Shown here piece by piece: positions 47,364 to 57,461 of a DNA stretch of 64,000 bases (its first letter is position 1; the number at the start of each line of letters is the position of its first letter). The notes beneath the pieces are model-generated. The model had not been told where the DNA came from. It made no database searches and worked only from the letters and a program-made list of their open reading frames with translations. Source of the DNA: Panax quinquefolius (Eukaryota > Streptophyta > Magnoliopsida > Apiales > Araliaceae); the NCBI GenBank assembly GCA_020205615.1, contig CM035163.1, positions 40,620,189-40,684,188 on the forward strand, in the 5' to 3' direction. Position numbers and translations under genes: made by a program.

Positions 47364-48389
47364 ATAAAACTCAATTTCTTCATTCTAAAACATGTTTCCA
47401 TGGACTTGTTTACCAAAAATTATTTTAAAAAGATAATTAATAGATTGTACATACCCAATAATCTTTATAAACCAATTCCTTACTCAAATCATGCACCACA
47501 ACCAATTAAAGAGAAGAAGTTTTGATAAAACATAACTAAAAACTAGGGCTATAATATTACCTTTTAATTTCTCCTTAAGCTTAATTAGATGATGAGAATG
47601 GCTTGATTATCCTCCATCTCCCTTCTTTGATTCTCATAATCACCTCTTTTATTTCAATTTCTCAGAGAATATGACTCTCTCAAACTTTTTTGTAACCTCT
47701 CTCTTCTCTCTTCTTCTTAGGCTTTAGGCCAAACCCTTTTCACGTAAACTAAAACAGACGCTAACATAAAAATAAAACTGACGTATAATATAATAAGGCT
47801 ACTAAATACTTATCAGTTTTTTTTTAAACTTAAAAGCCATAAGGCCTTGTTTGGCAAAAATAATTAAAATAATGACTTAATCATTCCTTAAGCCTTATTT
47901 GGCAAAACAAGATTAAAATAAGAAATAAAAAAAAAACTCTAAGGCTTTGTTTGGTAAAACCAAATTAAAACTCTTTTAATCTATTTTCATAAGTCATATT
48001 TATTGTCACACTTTATTTAAATAAATTCCCATATTCAAATTAAATTAAATCTAATAACAATTTATTAAATCCATTTACCACATAAACAAATACAATAAAA
48101 TTATAATTTATATTATAATTATAATTTTATTTAATAAATTAACACATCACTTAAATTACAAAAATCTTAATAACTCTCTAATTTAGTTATTGAGTTAAAT
48201 TAGAGTATTATCTCATAAATTTAATTCATCACTCTATATCTTAATTAAGTTAATTTCTATAACTCACGAATTATTTACTTACTAATAAATAATCCAACAA
48301 ATATCTACTAAACAATAAACACATCAATTAAAATATTTATTTAATTCAATAAATATTTGAAATTATAAATAAAATTTTGGATTGCGACA
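45620..48389 (-). mobile_element. Solo LTR B, copy 2, inverted
   Basis: It begins TGTAATGACCCCAAAATTCA and ends TTGGATTGCGACA; 2770 bp, nearly identical to copy 1 (33760-36662) read on the other strand, with a (TA)n tract at 47331-47361. The flanks do not form a TSD. On the left is GTTAACTATTGAAATACCCGA, which is the reverse complement of the host LTR sequence on the right (ATTTCAACAGTTAAC). So the LTR lies between short inverted copies of the host sequence. Confidence 0.75.
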
Positions 48390-48701
48390 ATTTCAACAGT
48401 TAACGGTAAAAATTTTGTCATTATTTTTATAAAAAGTTATTTTTGTCATTTTCTAACTCGACAATGAATTACATTGTGGGGTCCACTAATGATTGTCTTG
48501 TCGTCGCATTTAAAATTCCCTGATAAAACGAATATTCCCCGACTAAACGAATATTTTATGACAACTTACTTACTTTGCAAATTTTGTAAATATTACCCAT
48601 AACTGTAACATTATATCAAATCCATACCTTATTACTCAAAATGTTATTTAGAGAAAATTAATCTTTATTCATAAAAGTTGGGGTCATACAACCTCCCCTT
48701 C

Positions 48702-50123
48702 TTATGAAATTTCGTCCTCGAAATTGGTGTATGTACTTGGTATGTCGAAGAGGTGAGGATACCTTGATTTCATTTCAGATTCTAACTCCCAGGTTATTTC
48801 CTCAACATCATGGTTTCTCAATAAAACTTTAACTTGAGGTATAACCTTGGAGCGTAGAATATGTTCCTTCTTATCCAAGATTTTAACAGGTACCTCTTCA
48901 TACGTTAAATCTTTCGCTATCTTGTCTGGTTCTAATTCAATAATGTGGTTCGGGTCTTCCACATATTTACATAACATAGATATCTGAAAAATTCTATGAA
49001 CAAGAGACATACTTGGCGGTAAGGCGAGTCTATAGGCCACAGTTCCTACTCGATCAAGGATTTCAAATGGGCCAATGAATCAAGGATTGAGCTTTTCTCT
49101 CTTTCCAAATCTCGTAACTCCTTTCCATGGAGCAACATGTAACAACACATGATCCTCAACATTGAACTCAACGTCCCTTCGATGAAGATCAGCAGAACTA
49201 TTTTGTCGATCTTGTGAGGTTTTTTATTGTTGCCGGATAATTTGAATCTTTTCCATTGTCATGCGTACCAATTCAGGTCCCAACAATGTTGCTTCACCCA
49301 CCTTGTCCCAGCATACTGGAGAACAACACTTGCATCCATACAATGCCTAGAATGGAGCAATGCCGATACTTGCTTGATAACTGTTATTGTAGGAGAATTC
49401 CACCAATGACAAGAACTTGTCCCAACTTCCTTTGAAGTCTAGGACACAGAGTCTTAATAGATCTTTAAGATTTTGAATAGTCCTCTCCGGCTACCCATCT
49501 ATTTGAGGATGATATGCCGAACTGAATCATAAAACTGTGTCCATAGCTTTTTACAACCTAACCCAAAATCGTGAAGTAAATCTTGGGTCTCGATCAGAAA
49601 CTATGGATACTGGCATACCATACAGTCTTACAATCTCATTTATGTATATACGAGAAAGACGTTTAAGTGAATAAGTTTCTCGTATAGGTAAAAAATGAGC
49701 AGAATTGGTTAATCTATCAACAATGACCCAAATTGCATCTATGCCTTGAGAAATCTTGGGAAGACCAGTAAAGAAATCAATGGTAATGTGCTCCCACTTC
49801 CATTCTGGAATTTCAAGTGGTTGCAATGGACCTTTTGGCACTTGATCCTCTGCCTTGACACGTTGACAAGATAAACACCTTGAGATAAACTACGCCATCT
49901 CTCTCTTCATATTGCTCCACCAAAATGTATGTTTAAGATCATGGTACATTTTGGTACTTCCAGGATGGATTGCAAACGATGTGATGTGCGCCTCCATAAT
50001 GATTTTATACTTCAAATCAGAGTCGTTAGTAACACAAAGCCTAGAGTTGACTTGAAGTATTCCTTCTTCATCGATTCTTGCTTCCAGAATAGCACCTTCT
50101 TGTACTTTCTTCCTCATACGCAT
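48702..50123 (-). pseudogene. C4 integrase with chromodomain, broken
   Basis: Zinc-finger part 50123-49890 (HPGSTKMYHDLKHTFWWSNM); core 49841-49551 with catalytic Asp in ITIDFFTGLP and in SDRDPRF; the Glu region (about 49490-49380) is frame-shifted. C-terminal GPF domain (VLLHVAPWKGVTRFGKRE ... FIGPFEILDRVGTVAYRL) has TGA at about 49077-49079 where Arg is usual. The last part, 49040-48702, includes KVIPQVKVLLRNHDVEEITW, a chromodomain-type ending used by chromoviruses to target chromatin. Confidence 0.8.
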
Positions 50124-50215
50124 CGCCTCCGGATTCAGAGCTTGGCGACTTTAACTTTATCGATTAAAGTCAGTTCTACTCATATATTTGACATCATCAC
50201 GTGGGTCCCTGAAGT

Positions 50216-51459
50216 CTATAACTCTATCTCCATCCTTTGTAGGTCATACCAAATGGGCCTTTGCGTTGATAATATCGCACTCGTACCCGCATATAATCTT
50301 CTACTCAACGCGTCAGCTACCACGTTCGCTTTTCTAGGATAGTATTGAATGGTATGATCGTAATCTTTCAACAGCTCGAGCCAACGTCGTTTCCACATGT
50401 TAAGTTCCTTTTGAGTGAAGAAATATTTGAGGTTTTTATAATCCGTATTGATCTCCACCTTCTCCCCATACAGGTAATACCTCTAGATTTTTAGCGCAAA
50501 AACGACTACTGCCAACTCTAGATCATGAGTAGGATAATTCCTCTCATATTTTTTGAGTTGTCGTGAGGCATAGGCTATGATTTTTCTATGTTGCATGAGA
50601 ATACATCCTAAACATTTGCCTGAAGCATCGCTGTATATGTCAAATCCCTCCGAACCAGATGGTATTGTCAGAACAGGTGCTGAAATGAGTCTCCTCTTGA
50701 GTTCTTGAAAACTCATCTCATATTCCTTACTCCAACCGAATTTTTTATTTTTTCGAGTCAGTTGAGTTAATGGAGTAGTGATTCGAGAAAAACCTTCCAT
50801 GAATCTCCGATAATAATCAGCTAAGCCCAGAAAGCTACTGACTTCGGTTACTCTCAGCTTTGAATTGCTTCAATCATTGCTGGGTCAACAGATATTCCGT
50901 GATTTGATACCACGTGCCCAAGGAATGTTACTTCCTCAAGCCAGAACTCGCATTTCTTTAACTTGGCATATATCTTGTTTTCACGAAGCTTTTAGAGTAT
51001 TAGCCTCAAGTGTTTCTCATGATCTTCACGGCTTTTGGAGTATATGAGGATGTCATCAATAAAGACAACCATAAAATGATCCAAATATTCCTTGAATACT
51101 CGATTCATTATATCCATGAAGGTAGCGAGAGCATTTGTCAATCCAAAAGATATGACTAGGAATTCGTAATGCTCGTACCGAGTTCTGAAAGTAGTCTTTA
51201 GAATGTCATCAGTTTTAATATTTAACTGATGATATCTGGAACGAAGATCGATCTTTGAAAAGAGTTTAGCGCCTTGCAACTGGTTAAACAGGTCATCAAT
51301 ACGAGGCAGCGGGTACCTATTTTTGACGGTGACATGATTCAACTCCTGATAAATAATACAAAGTCGCATACACCCATCTTTCTTCTTTACGAATAGAACA
51401 GGAGCACCCCAAGGAGACGTACTAGGACGAATGAAACCGATGTCTAACATTTCCTGCAG
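50216..51459 (-). pseudogene. C4 reverse transcriptase and RNase H, broken
   Basis: RT: open 51450-50992, with [31 protein letters not shown], and an intact catalytic motif [10 protein letters not shown] at residues 129-138. Stop and frame change near 50990. RT thumb and RNase H: 50800-50483 ([19 protein letters not shown], the first catalytic Asp kept, and [18 protein letters not shown]). Then 50458-50216 ([27 protein letters not shown]). It would copy the element RNA into DNA. Confidence 0.8.
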
Positions 51460-52233
51460 TTAGGTTTTTAACTCCTGAAGTTTTATAGGAGCCATTCGAT
51501 ATGAGGTCTTGGAAATGGGTTTTGTACCGGGTTCAAGGTTAATATAAAACTCAATTTCACGCTCTGGGGGTAGGCCAGGAAGTTCTTCAGGGAATACATC
51601 AAGAAATTTATTAACAATAGAAATATCATTTAAATCTGATGTATTTTTGTTTAAATCTGTGACATGGGCTAAGAAAGCTTGACATCCATTTTTCAATAAA
51701 CAAATGGCTTTATGGCTTGATATGACAGTGATTGACTTTAGTGGTTTGGTTGCTTGAATTCGCATAATAGGTTGTTTAGGAATATGAAAGCTAACAACCT
51801 TATGAAAATAATCAATTTTAGCATGATGAGTAGTTAACCAATAAATCCCTAAAATCACATCAAATACAACTATTTTCAAACAGATAAGATCGACAGGTAA
51901 CGTGAGGGCGCCGATTTGAATCGAACAAGATTTATAAACAGTGGATGTAATGAAGGTTTCTCCCAACAGAGTTTCAACAGATAAGTTAAAGTCTGATTTC
52001 TCCGAAGTTAAATTTAAATGTTGAGCGCAAGTAGGAGAAATAAAAGAATGGGTAGAACTGGAATCAAATAAGGTATAAACTTCGCAAGAGTTTATGATTA
52101 GCTTACCCGTGATAACTTCGTTCGGGTTCCTCACTTTTTGGGAGGTCACGACAAACTCTCTCCCTTGAACAACCGACTTTGACCTATCTGGGATAGCCTT
52201 TGGTGTATCCATCCCAGCTGGACTTGACTTCAC
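51460..52233 (-). pseudogene. C4 aspartic protease and linker, active-site glycine lost
   Basis: Open for 257 codons. The active-site loop reads LFDSSSTHSFIS (Asp57, Ser58, Ser59); the family sequence is LFDSGATHSFIS, so the glycine of D-S/T-G is Ser, a G-to-A change on the coding strand. The catalytic Asp remains. The second conserved block FDVILGIYWLTTHHAKIDY (about residues 128-146) is present. It ends in the linker DVFPEELPGLPPEREIEF just before RT. Confidence 0.8.
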
Positions 52234-52239
52234 TACACG

Positions 52240-53272
52240 ACAAAATCGAGCTAGGCGATTTTCTCTTCTGTAATTGTAACACGCTTTAGGTTGTTGCGTA
52301 CAATTTGGACTGATGTGTCCCTCCCCTCCATATTTTTAGCAAACGACCGGTGGTCATTCTCCTTCCTTGAAAACGACTTCTGATGCTGTTGTCTTTCCAT
52401 CATTGTTGAATCTCCTCTTTTTGAAATTTCCACTTTTATTATCTTGGCCAGGATTACCACCGAAGTGGTTACCATTTTTGGCATGATGATTTCCTCCACG
52501 TTTGATGTCACCGCTTCGATGACTGCTACCACTTGTATTATCATTTTGTTGGCTGCTATCTCTTAGTTGGGTTGTCTCATTATCGCGCTCTAATAATTGA
52601 GCCCTATTCACAATATGTGAATACAAGCAAAGTTTATGAGAAATGAGGTATTGACGTATTTTGGGTTTCAAACCTCGCAGAAACATTCACGTTATTCGTT
52701 CCTCATTATCAACCAAATGGGATGAAAACCGGGACAACTCGGCAAACTTATCCTCGTACTGCGACACGGTTATATTTTTTTGCTCCAGCTTGATAAATTC
52801 TACCTCCTTCATGTGACGAATACTTTCATGAAAATACTTGTCGTTGAAAAATTCTTGGAACTTCTCCCAATGATTTGCCTCTCCTCACAACATGAAGGTG
52901 GCAAAGGGAACCTTTTACTCCTCGGAGCATCCCAAGACATCAAATATCTTGGTGATCTGCTTAATCCACGTCTCTGCCTTAAGTGGTTTTGGTTTTCCCA
53001 AAAACTCTGGTGGTCCTAGCTCCTTGAATTGCTTAGTAGTGACCATCTGTGAGTTGCCAATGTTTCCACCTGTATTTTGAATATGAGTCTCTCTCGCTTG
53101 AAAATGCACGAATTGCAGAAAGCTTCTGAACATCCCATCGTTCATCATTTGGTCGGTGTTGTTATTTATATGAGGATTATTGCCTTCCTGATGCACATTA
53201 TCCTGGTTATTGATCTGCGGTGACTCAAAGGCTCCTGTGCTCAATTACTTATCTCAATATTTTCAGATGTCA
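52240..53272 (-). pseudogene. C4 gag, broken
   Basis: Start near 53272 (MTSENIEIS, then a stop and frame change), continuing 53244-52915 (NDGMFRSFLQFVHFQARET, PPEFLGKPKPLKAETWIKQI). The capsid end is 52686-52354 (FLRGLKPKIRQYLISHKLCLY, the chromoviral gag signature), followed by a basic Asn/Gly-rich tail and a degenerate zinc knuckle near 52330-52260. Confidence 0.75.
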
Positions 53273-53446
53273 TTTTCAAACACTGCCATAAAACAAACGT
53301 TAATTGACATGCCACATATTATCCCTATATTCTGACCAACCAATTAAATGGCAAATAAGCTTATGTAAGTCATACTAGCGAAGGATTTAAATGTCTCTCC
53401 CCTCCTAGTTCTAGCCTCAAATCTCAGTCAAGGATCATATCCCTAA

Positions 53447-53624
53447 GCTCTGATACCAACTGTGAATCTCATCCAAGACTTGGATAAAACCTCACATTGA
53501 TACCTATCAACTTTCCACCATTATTGATGGCGTCCCCTATGAAAATTCTGGCTTCGGTGCATCCCACACAAGGAAGTCACCAGTGAAAGGCTCGAGGCTC
53601 TTTACTTATGGCTTTGATACCAAC
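53447..53624 (-). other. Two primer-binding-site copies and the sequence between them (C4)
   Basis: Minus-strand TTGGTATCAGAGC at 53459-53447 is a perfect tRNA-iMet site. TTGGTATCAAAGC at 53623-53611 has one mismatch and lies one base from the LTR. The intervening 150 bp starts TGTGAATCTCATCCAAGACT at 53461, as if an LTR edge had been there. Confidence 0.65.
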
Positions 53625-54771
53625 TATGACGCCCCCAAAATAGGTATACACAACCCATTCTGAGTCGCCAAATACATGGTACAAAATTCAAATACAAACT
53701 TCATTAATATAATATGACAAACGTAAGCTGAGAGTTTTAACACGAATATTATCTTGTAGACAATATCCAAACTCAAATGGAGTCTTCATTACAATTATTA
53801 TCACACTATTTTATAAAATAGTGAGGACTACTATAGCCACCATCTCAGACCATCACTCTGTTCCCCAACTAGTCCCAACTATATTCTCATTTCCTAAAGA
53901 GAACAATGAAAGCAAAGGGTGAGCTCAAACAGCCCAATAAAGAATATTATGACTAAGATAATGCAGGATAAATTATCGTTAGCCTTCAACAGTGTAAAAC
54001 TGATAGAATATAATAGACAACAAGTCTAACTGTAGTGGAACAAGCAATCCATTAGAAGAGTCAAGTAGTGCATAATATCTACTATCTTCTATGATTTAAA
54101 AGTTCATCATCAATATTTTATCGATGTAACACAGCTCAATAAATAATCCACATCATCGAATTATCCATGCACTACGGTCCAAGGATATTCGCTAGTATCA
54201 CATCCATGAATTATGCATGCACTACGGGCCAAGGATATTCATTATTATCACATCCATGAATTATCCATGCACTGCGGGCCAAGGATATTCGTCACCAGTG
54301 GTCATGATCATGCCAACAACTGTCCATCAATGCACTACGGGCCAATGAGGACTTTTACCACATCATTTGTAACATTACAAGTCATGATTATACCGATACA
54401 TAATTCTTGGTCATAATCATACCAATCAATAGTCCATCTATGCACTATGGGCCAAAGATGACTTTCATCACAATTTAAGCATGAGAATGATGACAACGAT
54501 ATAAGCATCAATCAAACGAAATCAAGGATAAATATTAAAGATTTTTAATTTATCTAGAGTTTAAAAATGTCCAAATTGTCAACATGTTAACTACTTTATG
54601 GAGTAAAATTCAAGAATAATATTCATGTATTAAAAATATTTTGGACATCAAAGAAATTAATTTTTGTTATGAATAGTACCCCAGGTGAATAGTACCTAAG
54701 TAAATAATACCCCATGAATAGTACTTCGTGAATAGTACCCCGAAATGAAAAGATCAAAATTTAACAAGAAT
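53625..54771 (-). repeat. C4 5' LTR, interrupted by the CACTA element
   Basis: It begins TATGACGCCCCCAAAATAGG and runs colinear with 43891-44831 until TTTAACAAGAAT at 54771. The C4 3' LTR continues there with GTTCAGAAAAATATCC (44831 on), so the break is the CACTA insertion and not a divergence. Shared LTR block at about 53919-53941; CTACGGGCCAAGGATATTC repeats at 54130-54300. Confidence 0.8.
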
Positions 54772-54789
54772 CACTACAAAAAAATCAAT

Positions 54790-55170
54790 CATTGCCGACG
54801 GGTAATGCTGTCGCCTATGACTACAGTGCCATCCGCATTGAGGTCATTCACGACGGCAGTGGACGTCGGTGGTCTAGTCATCTCACAGGTCCTCGCCTCT
54901 GGTCGCCGTCAGCTGCTGTCAACATCATTGTTATTGGCGATGACACAAAGTCACTCCCGACGGCCTGAGCGACGACAAGACCGTCGGCAAAGGCTCAATA
55001 ATTTTTTTTTGAAATAACTCATTCACGATGGCGAGCCTGTCGGCCATGACTGTGTAGCCGTCGACAATGACTTTTTAAAATTAAATTAAAAGCATCAAAT
55101 GCTTGTCCCCATGTCTGTCATTGGTGACGAGAAATGTCGTCGCCATTACCCTCGTCGACAATGACTATAT
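54790..55170. repeat. CACTA subterminal repeat region
   Basis: Short motifs GCCGACGG, CACGACGGC, CCGTCGGC, CGTCGACAATGAC recur at about 54793, 54850, 54957, 54984, 55024, 55066, 55125 and 55150. In CACTA elements such clustered motifs are the binding sites of the TNPA protein. Confidence 0.65.
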
Positions 55171-55535
55171 ATATTTTGAATTTTTTTATAATTTCAAAAT
55201 TTTCCTGTTCATTTACAAATATAAACATATACCTATTATAAACTAATAAAAACCAACAAATAACAATCAAATATCGTACAATTCACCATTCAAATAGTAA
55301 TCCAAATCAAATATATAGATCAAAAATGGTCGTCTGTACAACTTAAAAACTGTACAAATACATACATATAACTTAGAATATAACATAAACTAACTACAAC
55401 CCATCGCCTGTCTCAACGTCATCGACTCGGCGGTCATCACCTCAGATCGAGGAGGTTGCTCATCATCACCGACGGCGGTCACCAAGGTTTCCCACGTCCG
55501 CCTCCAGCTCCACGAGTCTCGTTAACAAGACCCTA

Positions 55536-57461
55536 CTAAATTAAAATATTAATAACAAAGTCAAAATAAAAATATATTTACATTATTTTAGTTTGTGTTC
55601 TTAAAGTTAGGTAGACGGGACTCGAATTCGGGCTCCGTATGTTGGAATCAAGTCACGTCAATTGTAACACGTGTCTATTGCCTATGTGGCGCTATTGTCT
55701 TTGTTTACGTGTCATTTGGATGACCGAGACGGGTTTTGGCCTCTTTTTCGACTATTTTTCTATGTTTTCATAAGTTAGGTGGACGGGACTCGAACTCGGA
55801 CTCCGTATATCGGAATTGAGTCCCGTTAGTTATAATGTGTGTCTATTGCCTATGCGTTTCTTTTGTCTGTGTTTGCGTGTCGTTTGGACGATCGAGGCGG
55901 GTTTTGACCTATTTTTTTACTATTTTTCTATGTTTTCGTAAGTTAGGTGGACGGGACTCGAACTCGGGCTCCGTATATTGGAATCGAGTCCCGTTAGTTT
56001 TAACGCGTGTCTATTGCCTATACGGTGCTATTGTCTGTGTTTGTGTGTCGTTTGGATGACCAAGGCGGGTTTTGTCCTCTTTTTTGACTATTTTTCTAAG
56101 TTTTCGTAAGTTAGGCAGATAGGACTCGAACTCGGGCTTCGTATATAGGAATCGAGTCCCGTCAGTTTTAAAGCATGTTTATTGCCTATGCGGTTCTATT
56201 GTCTGTGTTTGCATGTCGTTTCGACGATCGAGGCGGGTTTTGGCCTCTTTTTTGATTATTTTTCTAAGTTTTTATAAGTTAGGTGGATGGGACTCGAACT
56301 CGGGCTTCGTATATCAAAATCGAATCCTGTTAGTTGTAACATGTGTTTATTTCCTATGCGGTGCTATTGTCTATGTTTGCGTGTTATTTGGACGATCGAG
56401 ACGGGTTTTGGCCTCTTTACGACTATTTTTCTAAGTTTTCGTAAGTTAGGCGAACAGGACTCGAACTCGGGCTCCGTATATCGGAATCGAGTCCCGTTAG
56501 TTATAACACGTGTCTATTACCTATGCGGTGCTATTGTCTATGTTTACGTATCATTTGGACGACTGAGGCGGATTTTGGCCTTTGTTCGACTATTTTTCTA
56601 TGTTTTCGTAAGTTAGGCAGACGGGACTCGAACTCGAGCTCCGTATATCAGAATCGAGTCCCGTCAGTTAAACGTGTGTCTATTTCCTATGCGGTTCTAT
56701 TGTTTATATTTGCGTTTCGTTTGGATGACCGAGGTGGGTTTTGGCCTCTTTTTCGATAATTTTTCTATGTTTTCGTAAGTTAGGCGGATAGGACTCGAAC
56801 TCAGGCTTCGTATATCGAAATCGAGTCCTGTCAGTTGTAACGTGTGTCTATTGCCTATGCGGTGCTATTTTCTGTGTTTGTGTGTCGTTTGGACGATCGA
56901 GGTGGGTTTTGGCCTCTTTTTCGACTATTTTTCTAAGTTTTCATAAGTTAGGCGAACGGGACTTGAACTCGGGTTCCATATATCGGAATCGAGTCCCGTC
57001 AGTTGTAACACATGTCTATTGCCTATGCGGTGCTATTGTGTTTGTTTGCATGTCGTTTAGACGACCTAGGCGGGTTTTGGCCTCTTTTTTGACTATTTTT
57101 CTATATTTTCGTAAGTTAGGTGGACGGGACTCAAACTCGGGCTCCGTATATCGGAATCGAGTCCCGTCAGTTGTAATGCATGTCTATTGCCTATGCGATG
57201 CTATTGTCTGTGTTTACGTGTCATTTGGACCACCGAGGTGGGTTTTGGCCTCTTTTTCAACTATTTTTCTAAGTTTTCGTAAGTTAGGCGAACGGGACTC
57301 GAACTCGGGCTCCGTATATCAGAATTGAGTCCCGTCAGTTGTAACGCATGTCTATTGCCTATGCGGTGCTATTTTCAGTGTTTGCGTGTTAACTATTTAT
57401 TTGACAGTTTATATAAACAATATAATTACAAATAAGGAAATACATCAATCATAAGTTTTAC
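55536..57461 (-). other. Inferred last intron of the TNPA-like gene
   Basis: Donor GTAAAACTTATG at 57461 follows an exon ending CGACAG; the acceptor TTTAG or TAG lies at 55539-55535 before GGTCTTGTTAACGAGACTCG. The intron would be about 1.9 kb, nearly all of it the 168-bp array. Inferred from splice-like signals and the open exon on each side. Confidence 0.45.
55604..57388. repeat. 168-bp tandem array inside the CACTA element
   Basis: Units start (AAGTTAGG) at 55604, 55772, 55940, 56108, 56276, 56443, 56610, 56777, 56945, 57113 and 57281: ten full units of 167-168 bp plus a partial. Each unit holds an 11-bp inverted repeat, ACGGGACTCGA ... TCGAGTCCCGT, around about 24 bp, and on the minus strand GTTCGAGTCC, a match to the RNA polymerase III B-box. 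Since 168 is 56 codons, long plus-strand open frames (up to 148 codons) appear; they are by-products. Confidence 0.9.

Larger units (their letters stand above)
43891..48690 (-). repeat. C4 3' LTR, left-truncated, carrying inverted LTR B
   Basis: It starts inside the LTR (ACCATCACTCTGTTCCCCGACTAG; the first 250 bp or so are missing) and ends GTTGGGGTCATACA at 48690. Contains the shared LTR block at 43971-43993, TGCACTACGGGCCAAGGATA-type repeats at 44190-44340, AATAGTACCCC repeats near 44740-44800, a 35-bp array of TTACGAATATTGAACGAAA-like units at 45000-45140, a TATA box at 45349-45340, and the LTR B insertion at 45620-48389. Confidence 0.75.
48691..53624 (-). mobile_element. C4: Tekay-like chromovirus internal region
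   Basis: Between its LTRs it carries, on the minus strand, gag, protease, RT, RNase H, integrase and a chromodomain-like tail, in Ty3/gypsy order. It is the most complete chromovirus here but has stops or frame changes in nearly every domain. The 2.5-2.9 kb LTRs, tRNA-iMet primer site and C-terminal chromodomain fit the Tekay (Del) branch; the branch is inferred. Confidence 0.8.

Noticed and set aside
49929..50342. 137-codon plus-strand frame
   Set aside because: Shadow of the C4 RNase H and integrase zinc-finger region, which has clear motifs on the minus strand.
55620..57320. tRNA gene candidates from GGGACTCGAACTCGGG
   Set aside because: Only the T-arm/B-box side matches; no acceptor stem, D-arm or A-box of a tRNA was seen, so it is kept only as a motif note.
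55835..57328. Long plus-strand open frames (up to 148 codons) with repeated GRSRRVLASF and GGRDSNSGSVY segments
   Set aside because: The 168-bp unit is a multiple of three, so one open unit gives a long open array. No start, no known domain, and strand opposite to the host transposon genes.
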